This document shows positions 1-7,488 of a stretch of DNA of 13,957 nucleotides, piece after piece (the first letter of the stretch is position 1; each line of letters starts with the position of its first letter). Below the pieces are notes generated by a model, which was not told the origin of the DNA, made no database searches, and saw nothing but the letters and a program-made list of their open reading frames with translations. A program made the translations under genes and the position numbers. Source of the stretch: Paracoccaceae bacterium (GTDB taxonomy: Bacteria; Pseudomonadota; Alphaproteobacteria; Rhodobacterales; Rhodobacteraceae). Location: assembly GCA_013214715.1 (NCBI GenBank), contig JABSSB010000008.1:20773-34729 (forward strand). The letters run 5' to 3'.

Positions 1-1
1 C

Positions 2-295
2 CTCTCCCCCCGCGACGGGCGGCCCATGGTTGAGCAACTGCCCGAGATGCCCGCGCGGCTTTATCGCGCGCTCAACAACCATTTCGAAGGGCTGATCCTC
101 TTTACCATTGCGGTGGTGGTGATCACGCTGGCCGACGCCTCGACCCCGTTCACCGCTGCCTGCGCCTGGGCCTATCTGGTGGCGCGGGTGCTTTATGTTC
201 CGGCCTATGCCTTTGGCTGGGTACCCTGGCGCAGCCTGATTTGGGGCGTCGGGTTCCTTGCCACTTTCCTCATGCTTGTGGCGGCGTTGATATGA
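2..295 (+). CDS. MAPEG-family membrane protein, 3' part (5' end outside window)
   Basis: The frame is open from the first bases of the window to a TGA at 293-295, so the gene begins upstream. The 97 visible residues include a cytosolic-loop-like stretch ending in R-A-L-N-N-H-F-E-G-L, the hallmark Asn-His-Phe-Glu-Gly of the MAPEG superfamily (membrane-associated proteins in eicosanoid and glutathione metabolism). Three hydrophobic segments follow, ending in LATFLMLVAALI. Bacterial members are usually about 130 residues with four membrane helices, so roughly the first helix is missing here. An internal ATG at 26 would remove part of the conserved loop and is unlikely to be the start. The substrate is unknown; many bacterial MAPEG proteins are uncharacterised and a glutathione link is only inferred from the family. 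The gene lies 59 bases ahead of lpd on the same strand and may share its transcript. Confidence 0.85.
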   Translation, partial: LSPRDGRPMVEQLPEMPARLYRALNNHFEGLILFTIAVVVITLADASTPFTAACAWAYLVARVLYVPAYAFGWVPWRSLIWGVGFLATFLMLVAALI

Positions 296-354
296 GCGCG
301 GCCCCCAATACACGTGACGCCGAAGCGGTGTCCAAACCCGAAAGGACCTGACCT

Positions 355-1743
355 ATGGCCAATTATGATGTCATCGTTATCGGCTCCGGCCCCGGCGGCT
401 ATGTCTGCGCCATCCGCTGCGCGCAGCTGGGCCTGAAAACCGCCTGTGTCGAAGGCCGCGATACGTTGGGCGGTACGTGCCTGAACATCGGCTGTATCCC
501 TTCCAAGGCGCTGTTGCACTCGACCCATATGCTGCACGAGGCCGAGCATAATTTCGCCAAGATGGGGCTGAAATCATCTGCACCTAAGGTCGACTGGAAG
601 CAGATGATGGCGTTCAAGCAAGAAACCATTGATGGCAACACCAAGGGCATAGAATTCCTGTTCAAAAAGAACAAGATCGACTGGCTCAAGGGCTGGGGCT
701 CAATCCCGGCTGCCGGTCAGGTTAAGGTCGGCGATGAGGTGCACACCGCCAAGAACATCATCATCGCCTCGGGGTCCGAGCCGTCGTCGCTGCCCGGCGT
801 CGAGGTTGACGAGAAAACCGTCATCACCTCGACCGGTGCGCTCGACCTGCCGAAGATTCCCAAGAAGATGGTGGTGATTGGCGCGGGTGTGATCGGGCTC
901 GAACTGGGTTCGGTCTACAAGCGTCTGGGCGCCGAGGTGACGGTGATCGAATATCTTAACGCCATCACCCCCGGCATGGATGCAGAGATTCAAAAAACCT
1001 TCCAGCGCACGTTAAAAAAGCAGGGAATGACGTTCATCATGGGCGCTGCCGTGCAGAAAACCGAAGCGCTGAAAACCAAGGCGAAGGTCACCTACAAACT
1101 GCGTAAGGATGACAGCGAGCATGAGATCGAGGCGGATGTGGTCCTGGTTGCCACCGGCCGCAAACCCTACACCGATGGTCTGGGGCTCGAGGCGCTTGGT
1201 GTCGAAATGTCGCCGCGTGGGCAGATCAAGGTCGGCAGGGATTGGCAAACCAATGTGCCCGGCATCTATGCAATCGGGGACTGCATCGACGGCCCGATGC
1301 TGGCCCACAAAGCCGAAGATGAAGGCATGGCCGCCGCCGAACAATGCGCTGGCAAGCATGGCCATGTGAACTATGGCGTGATCCCCGGCGTCATTTATAC
1401 CGCGCCCGAGGTCGCCAATGTCGGAGAAACCGAAGAAAGCCTGAAGGAGCAGGGCCGCGCCTATAAGGTCGGCAAATTCAACTTCATGGGCAATGGCCGC
1501 GCCAAAGCAATGCTGGCGGCAGAAGGTTTCGTCAAAATCCTTGCCGATGCCGAAACAGACCGCATTCTTGGCGCGCATATTCTCGGACCCAACGCGGGCG
1601 ATCTGATCCACGAGATCTGCGTGGCGATGGAATTCGGCGCCTCGGCCGAAGATCTGGCCCTGACCTGCCACGCCCACCCGACCCTGTCCGAAGCCGTGCG
1701 CGAGGCAGCACTGGCCCTCGGCGATGGACCGATCCACAGCTGA
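355..1743 (+). CDS. lpd: Dihydrolipoyl dehydrogenase (E3 component)
   Basis: This 462-residue flavoprotein reoxidises the dihydrolipoyl groups of 2-oxoacid dehydrogenase complexes (2-oxoglutarate, pyruvate or branched-chain) and of the glycine cleavage system, reducing NAD+ in the cytoplasm. The N-terminal FAD-binding motif GSGPGG is at residues 10-15. The redox-active disulfide lies in GGTCLNIGCIP (Cys42, Cys47). The NAD-binding Rossmann motif GAGVIGLELG follows in the middle, then the second FAD contact, ATGRKP...AIGDC. The C-terminal interface carries the catalytic His441-Pro and Glu446 in HPTLSEA. The length is normal for the family. The ATG at 355 is preceded by AAAGGA at a usable distance. 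The 2-oxoacid dehydrogenase genes are not in the window; a position after sucA-sucB would be typical for related genomes, but that is inference. Confidence 0.97.
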   Translation: MANYDVIVIGSGPGGYVCAIRCAQLGLKTACVEGRDTLGGTCLNIGCIPSKALLHSTHMLHEAEHNFAKMGLKSSAPKVDWKQMMAFKQETIDGNTKGIEFLFKKNKIDWLKGWGSIPAAGQVKVGDEVHTAKNIIIASGSEPSSLPGVEVDEKTVITSTGALDLPKIPKKMVVIGAGVIGLELGSVYKRLGAEVTVIEYLNAITPGMDAEIQKTFQRTLKKQGMTFIMGAAVQKTEALKTKAKVTYKLRKDDSEHEIEADVVLVATGRKPYTDGLGLEALGVEMSPRGQIKVGRDWQTNVPGIYAIGDCIDGPMLAHKAEDEGMAAAEQCAGKHGHVNYGVIPGVIYTAPEVANVGETEESLKEQGRAYKVGKFNFMGNGRAKAMLAAEGFVKILADAETDRILGAHILGPNAGDLIHEICVAMEFGASAEDLALTCHAHPTLSEAVREAALALGDGPIHS

Positions 1744-1755
1744 TTACGAGTGTAG

Positions 1756-1773
1756 GGCGGGGTTTACCCCGCC
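1756..1773. terminator. Hairpin between convergent lpd and PPOX genes
   Basis: A perfect 7-bp GC stem (GGCGGGG / CCCCGCC) closes a TTTA loop, 13 bases after the lpd stop and 7 bases from the stop of the opposing gene. It reads the same way on both strands and so could end transcription from both sides. It lacks a clear T-run, so an intrinsic terminator is only probable. Similar short GC hairpins are scattered through Rhodobacterales genomes, and this could be one of those repeats. Confidence 0.5.
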
Positions 1774-1779
1774 GCACCC

Positions 1780-2385
1780 TCACCACATGGTCCGCGCCGC
1801 GCGCGCGGGCCAGGCGTCGTCATAGAGTTTGCCGCCTTCTTCACCACCGCTGCCTTCGGCCAAAAGATCTCCAGGTGTGGGCAAGCCCGCGCTTTGATCT
1901 CCGACCGTCCATAGGCCAGACCGGATCAGCGCCCGCGCACATTGGCTGTAAATCTCGTCAATGCGCACCACGATCACACTGATCGGTTGCTTGCCGCTGC
2001 GGTCAAAACGCGCGCGCAGGTCAGGATCGTCGCTGACGATCCCTTGCCCAATCAGCCGAATGGCCGTGTTTGATCCGGGCACCATGAAAATCAGTGACAC
2101 GCGCGGATCACGCACAATATTCCGAAGCGAATCTAATCGGTTATTCCCACGCCAATCCGGCATCATGACATGATGCTGATCCAGCTCGGTCACTACGGGC
2201 CCCTCATCGCCGCGGGGGCTGACATCAACACCTTCCGGCCCGACCGTGGCCAGCATGCAAAACCGCGACGACATGATCCACCGCCGATACTGCGGCGTAA
2301 GCTTTGCCACCACTTTTCGTAGAGATGCTGAACCGGGCGTCCCATAAAGCGCGTGCAGCGCCTCAAGGGTTTCAATTTTGCGCAT
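1780..2385 (-). CDS. Pyridoxamine 5'-phosphate oxidase-like FMN-binding protein
   Basis: The 201-residue product resembles the PPOX split-barrel flavoproteins of the MSMEG_1061 type, which bind FMN or a related cofactor and act as small oxidoreductases of mostly unknown substrate. Visible family features are the N-terminal helix E-A-L-H-A-L-Y-G, the strand SSRFCMLATVGPEGVDVSPRG that forms the flavin pocket, the segment PDWRGNNRLDSLRNIVRDPR, and the strand LIFMVPGSNTAIRLIGQG. It is unlikely to be the true pyridoxine-synthesis enzyme PdxH, whose substrate-binding C-terminus I do not see. The ATG at 2385 is chosen because AAAGGG sits seven bases before it; an in-frame start at 2433 would add 16 residues unlike the family. 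The gene lies 56 bases behind plsC on the same strand and may be the last gene of the ftsE operon. Confidence 0.85.
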   Translation of the reverse strand: MRKIETLEALHALYGTPGSASLRKVVAKLTPQYRRWIMSSRFCMLATVGPEGVDVSPRGDEGPVVTELDQHHVMMPDWRGNNRLDSLRNIVRDPRVSLIFMVPGSNTAIRLIGQGIVSDDPDLRARFDRSGKQPISVIVVRIDEIYSQCARALIRSGLWTVGDQSAGLPTPGDLLAEGSGGEEGGKLYDDAWPARAARTMW

Positions 2386-2441
2386 GACCCACCCTTTCAT
2401 CTCTTCGAAATTACCCTGTCGCACCAGCATCAATTTCTGCG

Positions 2442-3167
2442 CTACGTTTTGGGCGAAAAGCCGCCTTCTGCCATCAGCGCGTTTGACCGCGTCTCAATGC
2501 TGTCTTCCAAGACGGCCATGAAGCTCGCCCGATCCAACCCCGGCTCAATCGGGTCCAGAAACTCGACCACGGCTTTGCCCGGTTTTCGTAATATGCCTTG
2601 GCGCGGCCAGAACAGACCCACGTTCACGGCCACGGGAACAACCGTCTGTCCAGTTTCGGAATAGAGCGCATAGGTGCCAACCTTGTAGGGTTTTTCTGCG
2701 CCCGGCTCGACACGCGTCCCCTGCGGATAGATGGTCAACTGGCCCGGATCGCCGTATTCTGCAGCCACATCCTGCACCATCTTGGCCAAGGACCCGCCTT
2801 TGCCCCGCACAACTGGAACACAGCCCAGCCGCTTGCCATAAAGCCCTATGACCGGGGTGTAGAGTATGGCCTGCTTCATCACGAAGCGCGCCCGAGGCAA
2901 CGCTGTAAAGATCATCATCACGTCCAGAAAGGATTGATGCTTGGCCGCAACGATCACCTCCCCCTCGGGCGGCCTGCCGCGCACTTCGGTCTCGATGCCC
3001 ACCATCCAGCGCGCGGTCCAGAACACCCAGCGCGAATAGCTTTTGCAGCAATGATATGCGCCATCGCGCGAAAAATACGCCCAAGGGGCCCATAGCAGGC
3101 CCATCACCACCATCATGACATAGATCTGGAACAAGAACAGCGCCGAAACGATCCATCTGAGCATCAT
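2442..3167 (-). CDS. plsC: 1-acyl-sn-glycerol-3-phosphate acyltransferase (PlsC family)
   Basis: This 241-residue membrane-bound acyltransferase would add the second acyl chain to lysophosphatidic acid, giving phosphatidic acid, the precursor of membrane phospholipids. A hydrophobic N-terminus (residues about 5-30) anchors it. The catalytic HX4D motif is KHQSFLD (His77, Asp82). Further family blocks are VPVVRGKGG (about 117-125), YPQGTR (147-152), which corresponds to the acceptor-binding FPEGTR motif with Gln for Glu, and VVPVAVNVG. The Gln is, as far as I recall, usual for alphaproteobacterial members and not a sign of inactivity. Acylation of another lysolipid (for example a lyso-ornithine lipid) is possible. 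The start codon overlaps the stop of ftsX as ATGA, pointing to translational coupling. A second ATG follows directly, so the true start could be 3164. Confidence 0.93.
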   Translation of the reverse strand: MMLRWIVSALFLFQIYVMMVVMGLLWAPWAYFSRDGAYHCCKSYSRWVFWTARWMVGIETEVRGRPPEGEVIVAAKHQSFLDVMMIFTALPRARFVMKQAILYTPVIGLYGKRLGCVPVVRGKGGSLAKMVQDVAAEYGDPGQLTIYPQGTRVEPGAEKPYKVGTYALYSETGQTVVPVAVNVGLFWPRQGILRKPGKAVVEFLDPIEPGLDRASFMAVLEDSIETRSNALMAEGGFSPKT

Positions 3168-4060
3168 AAAGCCCCCCGCAATCTGCGCTGCGCCGCGCCA
3201 AGCGTAGCCACAAAAGCGATCATCGCCACCACCACGGGTACCAGCAATGGCAACAGCCAGCCGCCTCCTTCAAAGGCCAAGCCCGTCAGCAATCCATCCT
3301 CGGCCATGTCTGGCAAGGCAACAACAGAGGCCACCGCCAGACCGGTACCGATCAGCGCCCCCGTGAAACCACGCCACGTGAAGCGCCGGACAAACCCCTG
3401 CGCGATAAATCCATCACGCGCGCCCACCAATCGCAGAACGTCAATCACCTGCGCATTCGATGCCAGCGATGCATTGGCCGCCAGCGTGATCATCGCGGCC
3501 ATCGCAGCCACGATTAGAGCAATCGACACAAGCGCCATCAACCGCAGACCATCGGCAGCCCTCACAAGGGGTGCTTGCCAGCGTGAATGATCATCAAGCA
3601 CTGCACCCGGAAATTCTCCGGCCAGACGCGCGCGCAACCCGGCCGGGTCATAGGGTGGCGTGCCAGCCCGCAGCTCGATCAACTGAGGCATGGGCAGGCC
3701 CTCTAGAACCGGGTCCGGACCAAACCAGGGGGCCAACAATGCGGCTTGTTCATCCTGGGTCAGTGCACGCGCCTCTGCGACGCCGGGCGTTTGGCGCAAG
3801 ATCTGCAGCGCCGCGCGTGTTTGGGCCGTGCGCTCCTCCATCGGGGCTGTGATACGCAGGGTTGCAGTCTGTGCCAGCTCGTCCGACCAGCGATCGGCCA
3901 ACCGCCCTGCCGACAGCGACAGCGCCAGAGCAAAAACCGCCAGATAGGCCATGATGGCGGCCACAAAAACGGTCAGCCGCGCTGTCACACCCGATGGTGG
4001 AACCACCCGGGCGGCCTGGGTGTCGCGGCGCATGACGGACGTGATCAACGAAACACTCAA
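3164..4060 (-). CDS. ftsX: Cell division protein FtsX (permease-like)
   Basis: FtsX is the membrane partner of the ATPase FtsE. The complex sits at the division septum and switches on peptidoglycan hydrolases through periplasmic activators. The 298-residue product has the family layout: a cytoplasmic N-terminus, a first membrane helix near residues 27-50, a periplasmic domain of about 115 residues, then three helices (about 173-197, 230-250 and 268-292) around the conserved V-I-D-V-L-R-L-V-G-A region. The start is a TTG at 4060 that overlaps the ftsE stop as TTGA, with GGGAG eight bases upstream. The first in-frame ATG is nine codons later (4033) and has no comparable ribosome site. Both neighbours overlap by four bases, so the three proteins are probably made in a coupled way. 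Confidence 0.95.
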   Translation of the reverse strand: MSVSLITSVMRRDTQAARVVPPSGVTARLTVFVAAIMAYLAVFALALSLSAGRLADRWSDELAQTATLRITAPMEERTAQTRAALQILRQTPGVAEARALTQDEQAALLAPWFGPDPVLEGLPMPQLIELRAGTPPYDPAGLRARLAGEFPGAVLDDHSRWQAPLVRAADGLRLMALVSIALIVAAMAAMITLAANASLASNAQVIDVLRLVGARDGFIAQGFVRRFTWRGFTGALIGTGLAVASVVALPDMAEDGLLTGLAFEGGGWLLPLLVPVVVAMIAFVATLGAAQRRLRGAL

Positions 4061-4734
4061 AGATCCGCTCCCGCTAGCATCAACCGTTTATCCGATATAC
4101 GCAGCACACGCGCCTGCACCTGTGCCTTTGCCACACGCACCAGCGACAGATCATGTGTCGCCAACAAAACGGTTTTGCCCATCCGATTCAATTCCGTCAG
4201 CAATTGCATCAGCCGCTGACTCATTTCCCAATCCACATTCCCGGTCGGCTCATCGGCGAGGATCACATCCGGAGACATGATCACGGCTCGCGCGAGGGCG
4301 GCGCGTTGACGTTCGCCTCCGGACAATTCTGTGGGGAGTGCATCTGCACGCGCCGACAGGCCAACCCATGCAACCAATTCCTTGAGATCACCGGATATCC
4401 GCGAAAACTCCTTGCCCGAGACCAGCAGCGGCATGGCGATGTTTTCCAGCAGGGGCAGGTGGTCAAGGAACTGACAATCCTGATGCACAACGCCGATTTG
4501 TCGGCGCAGCATGGCCATCTGATCGCGGGAACGCCCCTTCAGATCCGTACCAAACACTTTGATAGATCCGCTTTGCGGTCTCAGTGCACCATAGCAAAGG
4601 TTGAGCAGCGTCGTCTTCCCCGCACCAGAAGGTCCAGTCAGAAAATGGAAAGATCCCGGCGCCAGGCGCGCGCTTACGCCACGAAACACCTGCCCGCCTC
4701 CGTGCGAAAAAGACACATTCTCAAACTCGATCAT
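4057..4734 (-). CDS. ftsE: Cell division ATP-binding protein FtsE
   Basis: This 225-residue ABC-type ATPase drives conformational change in FtsX at the divisome. Seen in order are the Walker A motif GPSGAGKTT (residues 34-42), the Q-loop near VVHQDCQFLDHLPLLENI, the ABC signature LSGGERQRAALARA, Walker B VILADEPTGNVD and the H-loop LLATHD. The length and the high similarity to a minimal ABC subunit, together with ftsX directly behind, separate it from lipoprotein exporters of the LolD type. The ATG at 4734 has AAGGGTGG upstream at a slightly long distance. The gene opens a leftward cluster and is divergent from the zinc-ribbon protein gene, with 199 bases between the two starts. I see no strong -35/-10 pair for it. 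Confidence 0.96.
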   Translation of the reverse strand: MIEFENVSFSHGGGQVFRGVSARLAPGSFHFLTGPSGAGKTTLLNLCYGALRPQSGSIKVFGTDLKGRSRDQMAMLRRQIGVVHQDCQFLDHLPLLENIAMPLLVSGKEFSRISGDLKELVAWVGLSARADALPTELSGGERQRAALARAVIMSPDVILADEPTGNVDWEMSQRLMQLLTELNRMGKTVLLATHDLSLVRVAKAQVQARVLRISDKRLMLAGADL

Positions 4735-4771
4735 GCCTGCGCACCACCCTTTTCTGCCGCAATTGCCTGCG

Positions 4772-4791
4772 GTTTTGCCCTGTTTTGCCCT
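4772..4791. repeat. Perfect tandem 10-bp direct repeat upstream of ftsE
   Basis: Two adjacent copies of GTTTTGCCCT fill 4772-4791, about 40 bases ahead of the ftsE start. The ten-base period is one helical turn, so a regulator could bind both copies on the same DNA face. A chance low-complexity duplication is equally possible. Confidence 0.5.
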
Positions 4792-4933
4792 GCCTCTGCC
4801 AAGGTTTACGCCGCGATGCGCTTCAGCAACAACGCTGCGGGCTTTTCAGCGGCTTTACATCTTTTCCCGTGGCGGGCAAAGCCATATGCTGGCACGCAAA
4901 CGAGAAAGACAAACCTATCGGGGAGCTGACGCT

Positions 4934-5932
4934 ATGCGGATCGTCTGTCCAAACTGCGAGGCAGAATACGAAGTTCCAGAGGACGCGATCCCCACATCGG
5001 GGCGCGAAGTGCAATGCTCGGTCTGTGGTAAGGCGTGGTTTCAGCGTCCGGCCGGCGACCCGATCGAGGCGCTTCAAAAAATCCGGGATCTGACATCGTC
5101 GAGCGTTGAAGCCAGCGAAGCGCGCCGCGCCAGTGCGCCGCCACCAGCGCCAGAGCCGGAGCCGACGCCCGAGCCGGAACCGACGCCCGAGCCGGAGCCA
5201 GCTCCTGTGGCAGTGCCGCAAAATGATCCGGACCCAGTGACCGAGCCTGTCCAATCCCAGTCCACCCCTGTCGAAGCCGCACAGGCAGAAACCGCACAGC
5301 CCTCCGAGCCCGAGGCATCGCCTACCCCATCAACACCGCCGCGCCCGGAGCTTGCGCCAGATGTGGCCGACATTTTGCGCAGCGAAGCCGAGCGCGAAAC
5401 CGCGTTGCGCAAACAGGTGCGCGTGGCCCCTTCAAAAGCATCCAGCACGCCAGCCGAAGCAGAGGACGACGATACAACCGCAGAGGACAGCGCCCCGCAA
5501 ACGCCGCAGCGCGTGCGCGTGTCGCGTCGCGATATGCCTCGCCGCGGGGCAGATCGCATGAGCCGTCCCGCCCCGGAAGATGTCGCCTCGGCCCCGTCGA
5601 GCATGGACCAGCGCAAGGATCTGCTACCAAATATTGATGATGTGACCCGCAAGCTGGGCAAACAGGGCGACCCAGAACTGCAGAAACCAGCAGAAGACAG
5701 CAGCGAGAAGGCTGTTGTCGAACAACCCGATACGCGCAGCGGCGGTGCCTTTACCCGCGGCTTTGCCTTCGCTTTGCTGATCGCCGTTGTTGCATGGCTG
5801 GTCTATTCGGAATCCGACGATATCGCCGGCCAGTTCCCGCAGGCCGAACCCTATCTGCAAGGCTATGTTGATGGCATCAATGACGCACGCGTCTGGATTG
5901 ATGCTCAGGTCGGCGCGGTGGTTCCGCGCTGA
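4934..5932 (+). CDS. Zinc-ribbon (MJ0042-type) single-pass membrane protein
   Basis: The 332-residue product starts with a zinc-ribbon of the MJ0042/zinc_ribbon_5 type: Cys5-x2-Cys8, then Cys28-x2-Cys31, which should hold one zinc ion. A long, disordered, Pro/Glu/Ala-rich linker follows, including an EPEPTP tandem repeat, then a charged segment. A single membrane helix, GFAFALLIAVVAWLVYS, lies at about 276-292, with a 40-residue tail on the far side. With the zinc-ribbon in the cytoplasm the tail would be periplasmic. The function is unknown; the zinc-ribbon suggests protein or nucleic-acid contact. The ATG at 4934 is preceded by GGGGAG at good distance and puts the zinc motif at the N-terminus. 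The open frame runs back to 4601, but that part overlaps ftsE antisense. Divergence from ftsE hints at a link to the envelope or division, which is inference. Confidence 0.88.
   Translation: MRIVCPNCEAEYEVPEDAIPTSGREVQCSVCGKAWFQRPAGDPIEALQKIRDLTSSSVEASEARRASAPPPAPEPEPTPEPEPTPEPEPAPVAVPQNDPDPVTEPVQSQSTPVEAAQAETAQPSEPEASPTPSTPPRPELAPDVADILRSEAERETALRKQVRVAPSKASSTPAEAEDDDTTAEDSAPQTPQRVRVSRRDMPRRGADRMSRPAPEDVASAPSSMDQRKDLLPNIDDVTRKLGKQGDPELQKPAEDSSEKAVVEQPDTRSGGAFTRGFAFALLIAVVAWLVYSESDDIAGQFPQAEPYLQGYVDGINDARVWIDAQVGAVVPR
5153..5200 (+). repeat. 18-bp in-gene tandem repeat encoding EPEPTP
   Basis: Two near-identical 18-base units (5153-5170 and 5171-5188, differing at one third-codon position) and a partial third (5189-5200) encode Glu-Pro-Glu-Pro-Thr-Pro twice, then Glu-Pro-Glu-Pro. 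The repeat lies in the disordered linker of the zinc-ribbon protein. Such units expand and contract by slippage, so copy number may differ between strains. Confidence 0.85.
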
Positions 5933-5938
5933 TCTGGC

Positions 5939-7348
5939 TCAGACTGTCCAACTCCCATGAAATTCCCCGTCGCGATCTATGCGACGGAACCCATGTGCCC
6001 CAAAGAAATCCCGCTGGGCCTGTGTCAGGTTGGTATTGCCGCGCGATTGGCGCAGGCTGTCATAAAAGCCCAGCGCGGCGGAAAGGCTCGGCACCGGCAA
6101 GCCCGCCGACAGAGCCGCAAGCACAGTGATGCGTAGAGCAGGAACCGTGGCGGCCAGCCGGTTTTGCATCGCAGGCGCAAGCATCAGCTCTCCCATCGGC
6201 GGGCCTGCATGAAACGCAGCGGCAAGATCATCCAACAACGCAGACCGGATGATGCAGCCCGCGCGCCAGATTTCGGCGATGCGGGCGAAATCCAGATCCC
6301 AAGCGAACTCTTCGCTGGCAGCGGACAGAACCCGGAACCCCTGAGCATGGGACAAGATCCGCGCCGCCTCGAACCCCATTGCCAGCGTCGCGGCGTCAGG
6401 CATGGCGATGCCTCCCGCTGGTCCGGGAAGACTTGAGGCCGCGTTTCGCAACGCCTTGCCTGCTGACCAGCTGCGCGCCGCGACAGCGGCTTCGATCGTG
6501 GTGGCAGATTGACCCAGTTTCAAAGCCTCGATCGCGGTCCACCGTCCCGTGCCTTTCTGACCCGCCTGATCCAGGATCAGATCGACAAGAGGCTGGCCCG
6601 ATTGCGCGTCCTTGACCTTGAGGACATGGGCGGTGATCTCAACCAGGAAGGAACTGAGCGGTCCTTCCTGCCAGCTTTCGAACACCGCACTGATCTGGGA
6701 GGCAGGCCAACCGGACCCATCGCGCATCAATCCGTAAAGCTCGGCCAGCATCTGCATATCGGCATATTCGATACCGTTATGCACTGTTTTCACGAAATGG
6801 CCTGCACCGTCGGGGCCAACATGGGCCACGCAGGGATCATCGTCAAAACGTGCAGCGATTGTCTCAAGCTGCGGGCGCAACGCAGCCCAGGTCTCTTCCG
6901 TGCCGCCGACCATCATCGACGGGCCATGGCGCGCACCATCTTCGCCGCCCGAGACCCCCATGCCAACGAAATGCAGCCCGGACTTGGCCAGATCGGCGCT
7001 GCGACGCCGGGTGTCGTTAAAATCAGAATTGCCACCATCAATGATCATGTCGCCGGGATCCAGATGCGGGCGCAAGGCTGCGATTGCAGCATCGACCGGA
7101 GCACCGGACGGGATCATCATCAACAGCTTGCGCGGACGGGACAGGCCCGACAAGAGGGTCGGCAAATCTTGATACCCCATTAGGTGATCGGACAATGATC
7201 CGGACTGCGCCAAAAACTCCGGCACACGAGCCGGATCATAATCGGCCACCGCCACCTGAATGCCCTTTTCGGCAAGGTTCAACGCCAGCGCGCCACCCAT
7301 CGTGCCAAGGCCGTAAACGCCGATCTCGGCTTGGGAGGAATGGGGCAT
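5939..7348 (-). CDS. gnd: 6-phosphogluconate dehydrogenase, decarboxylating
   Basis: The enzyme converts 6-phosphogluconate to ribulose 5-phosphate and CO2 in the oxidative pentose-phosphate pathway, making NADPH (or NADH in some forms) in the cytoplasm. The 469 residues match full-length Gnd. The N-terminal dinucleotide motif GLGTMG is at 13-18, the substrate loop GVSGGEDGARHGPSMM at 131-146, and the catalytic block HFVKTVHNGIEYADMQ carries Lys187, Asn191 and Glu194. The segment LDQAGQKGTGRW and the C-terminal RDFFGAHGFRR, which contacts the phosphate of the substrate, are also present. The ATG at 7348 is supported by AAGGAG about nine bases upstream. The gene faces the zinc-ribbon protein gene tail-to-tail with six bases between and is divergent from the FMO-like gene. 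Confidence 0.96.
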   Translation of the reverse strand: MPHSSQAEIGVYGLGTMGGALALNLAEKGIQVAVADYDPARVPEFLAQSGSLSDHLMGYQDLPTLLSGLSRPRKLLMMIPSGAPVDAAIAALRPHLDPGDMIIDGGNSDFNDTRRRSADLAKSGLHFVGMGVSGGEDGARHGPSMMVGGTEETWAALRPQLETIAARFDDDPCVAHVGPDGAGHFVKTVHNGIEYADMQMLAELYGLMRDGSGWPASQISAVFESWQEGPLSSFLVEITAHVLKVKDAQSGQPLVDLILDQAGQKGTGRWTAIEALKLGQSATTIEAAVAARSWSAGKALRNAASSLPGPAGGIAMPDAATLAMGFEAARILSHAQGFRVLSAASEEFAWDLDFARIAEIWRAGCIIRSALLDDLAAAFHAGPPMGELMLAPAMQNRLAATVPALRITVLAALSAGLPVPSLSAALGFYDSLRQSRGNTNLTQAQRDFFGAHGFRRIDRDGEFHGSWTV

Positions 7349-7376
7349 GTCTCGGGCTCCTTCGGTCGTTGCCTTT

Positions 7377-7405
7377 CACTTAGGGTCGACCCCTCCCCAG
7401 GTAAA
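7377..7405 (-). promoter_or_regulatory. Weak candidate sigma-70 promoter for gnd
   Basis: On the minus strand TTTACC (7400-7405) and TAAGTG (7377-7382) are 17 bases apart, about 29 bases ahead of the gnd start. Both hexamers are imperfect, so this is only a candidate. Confidence 0.25.
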
Positions 7406-7488
7406 GCCCTGCGCGTGACGCCACGGCAGGGCCAGTTGTCGGCCCGCATGGATGGTCTTACCGTCCCTTGGCAAGGGGAGGAGCATCC

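Noticed and set aside
1012..1737. 241-codon minus-strand open frame inside lpd
   Set aside because: Lpd is certain on the plus strand through this whole stretch; the antisense product has no recognisable domain.
2598..3213. Open frames on both strands overlapping plsC
   Set aside because: PlsC has all its motifs in the correct order; the others have none.
4601..4933. In-frame 5' extension of the zinc-ribbon protein
   Set aside because: It overlaps ftsE antisense, and the ATG at 4934 has a good ribosome site and puts the zinc motif at the N-terminus as usual for the family.
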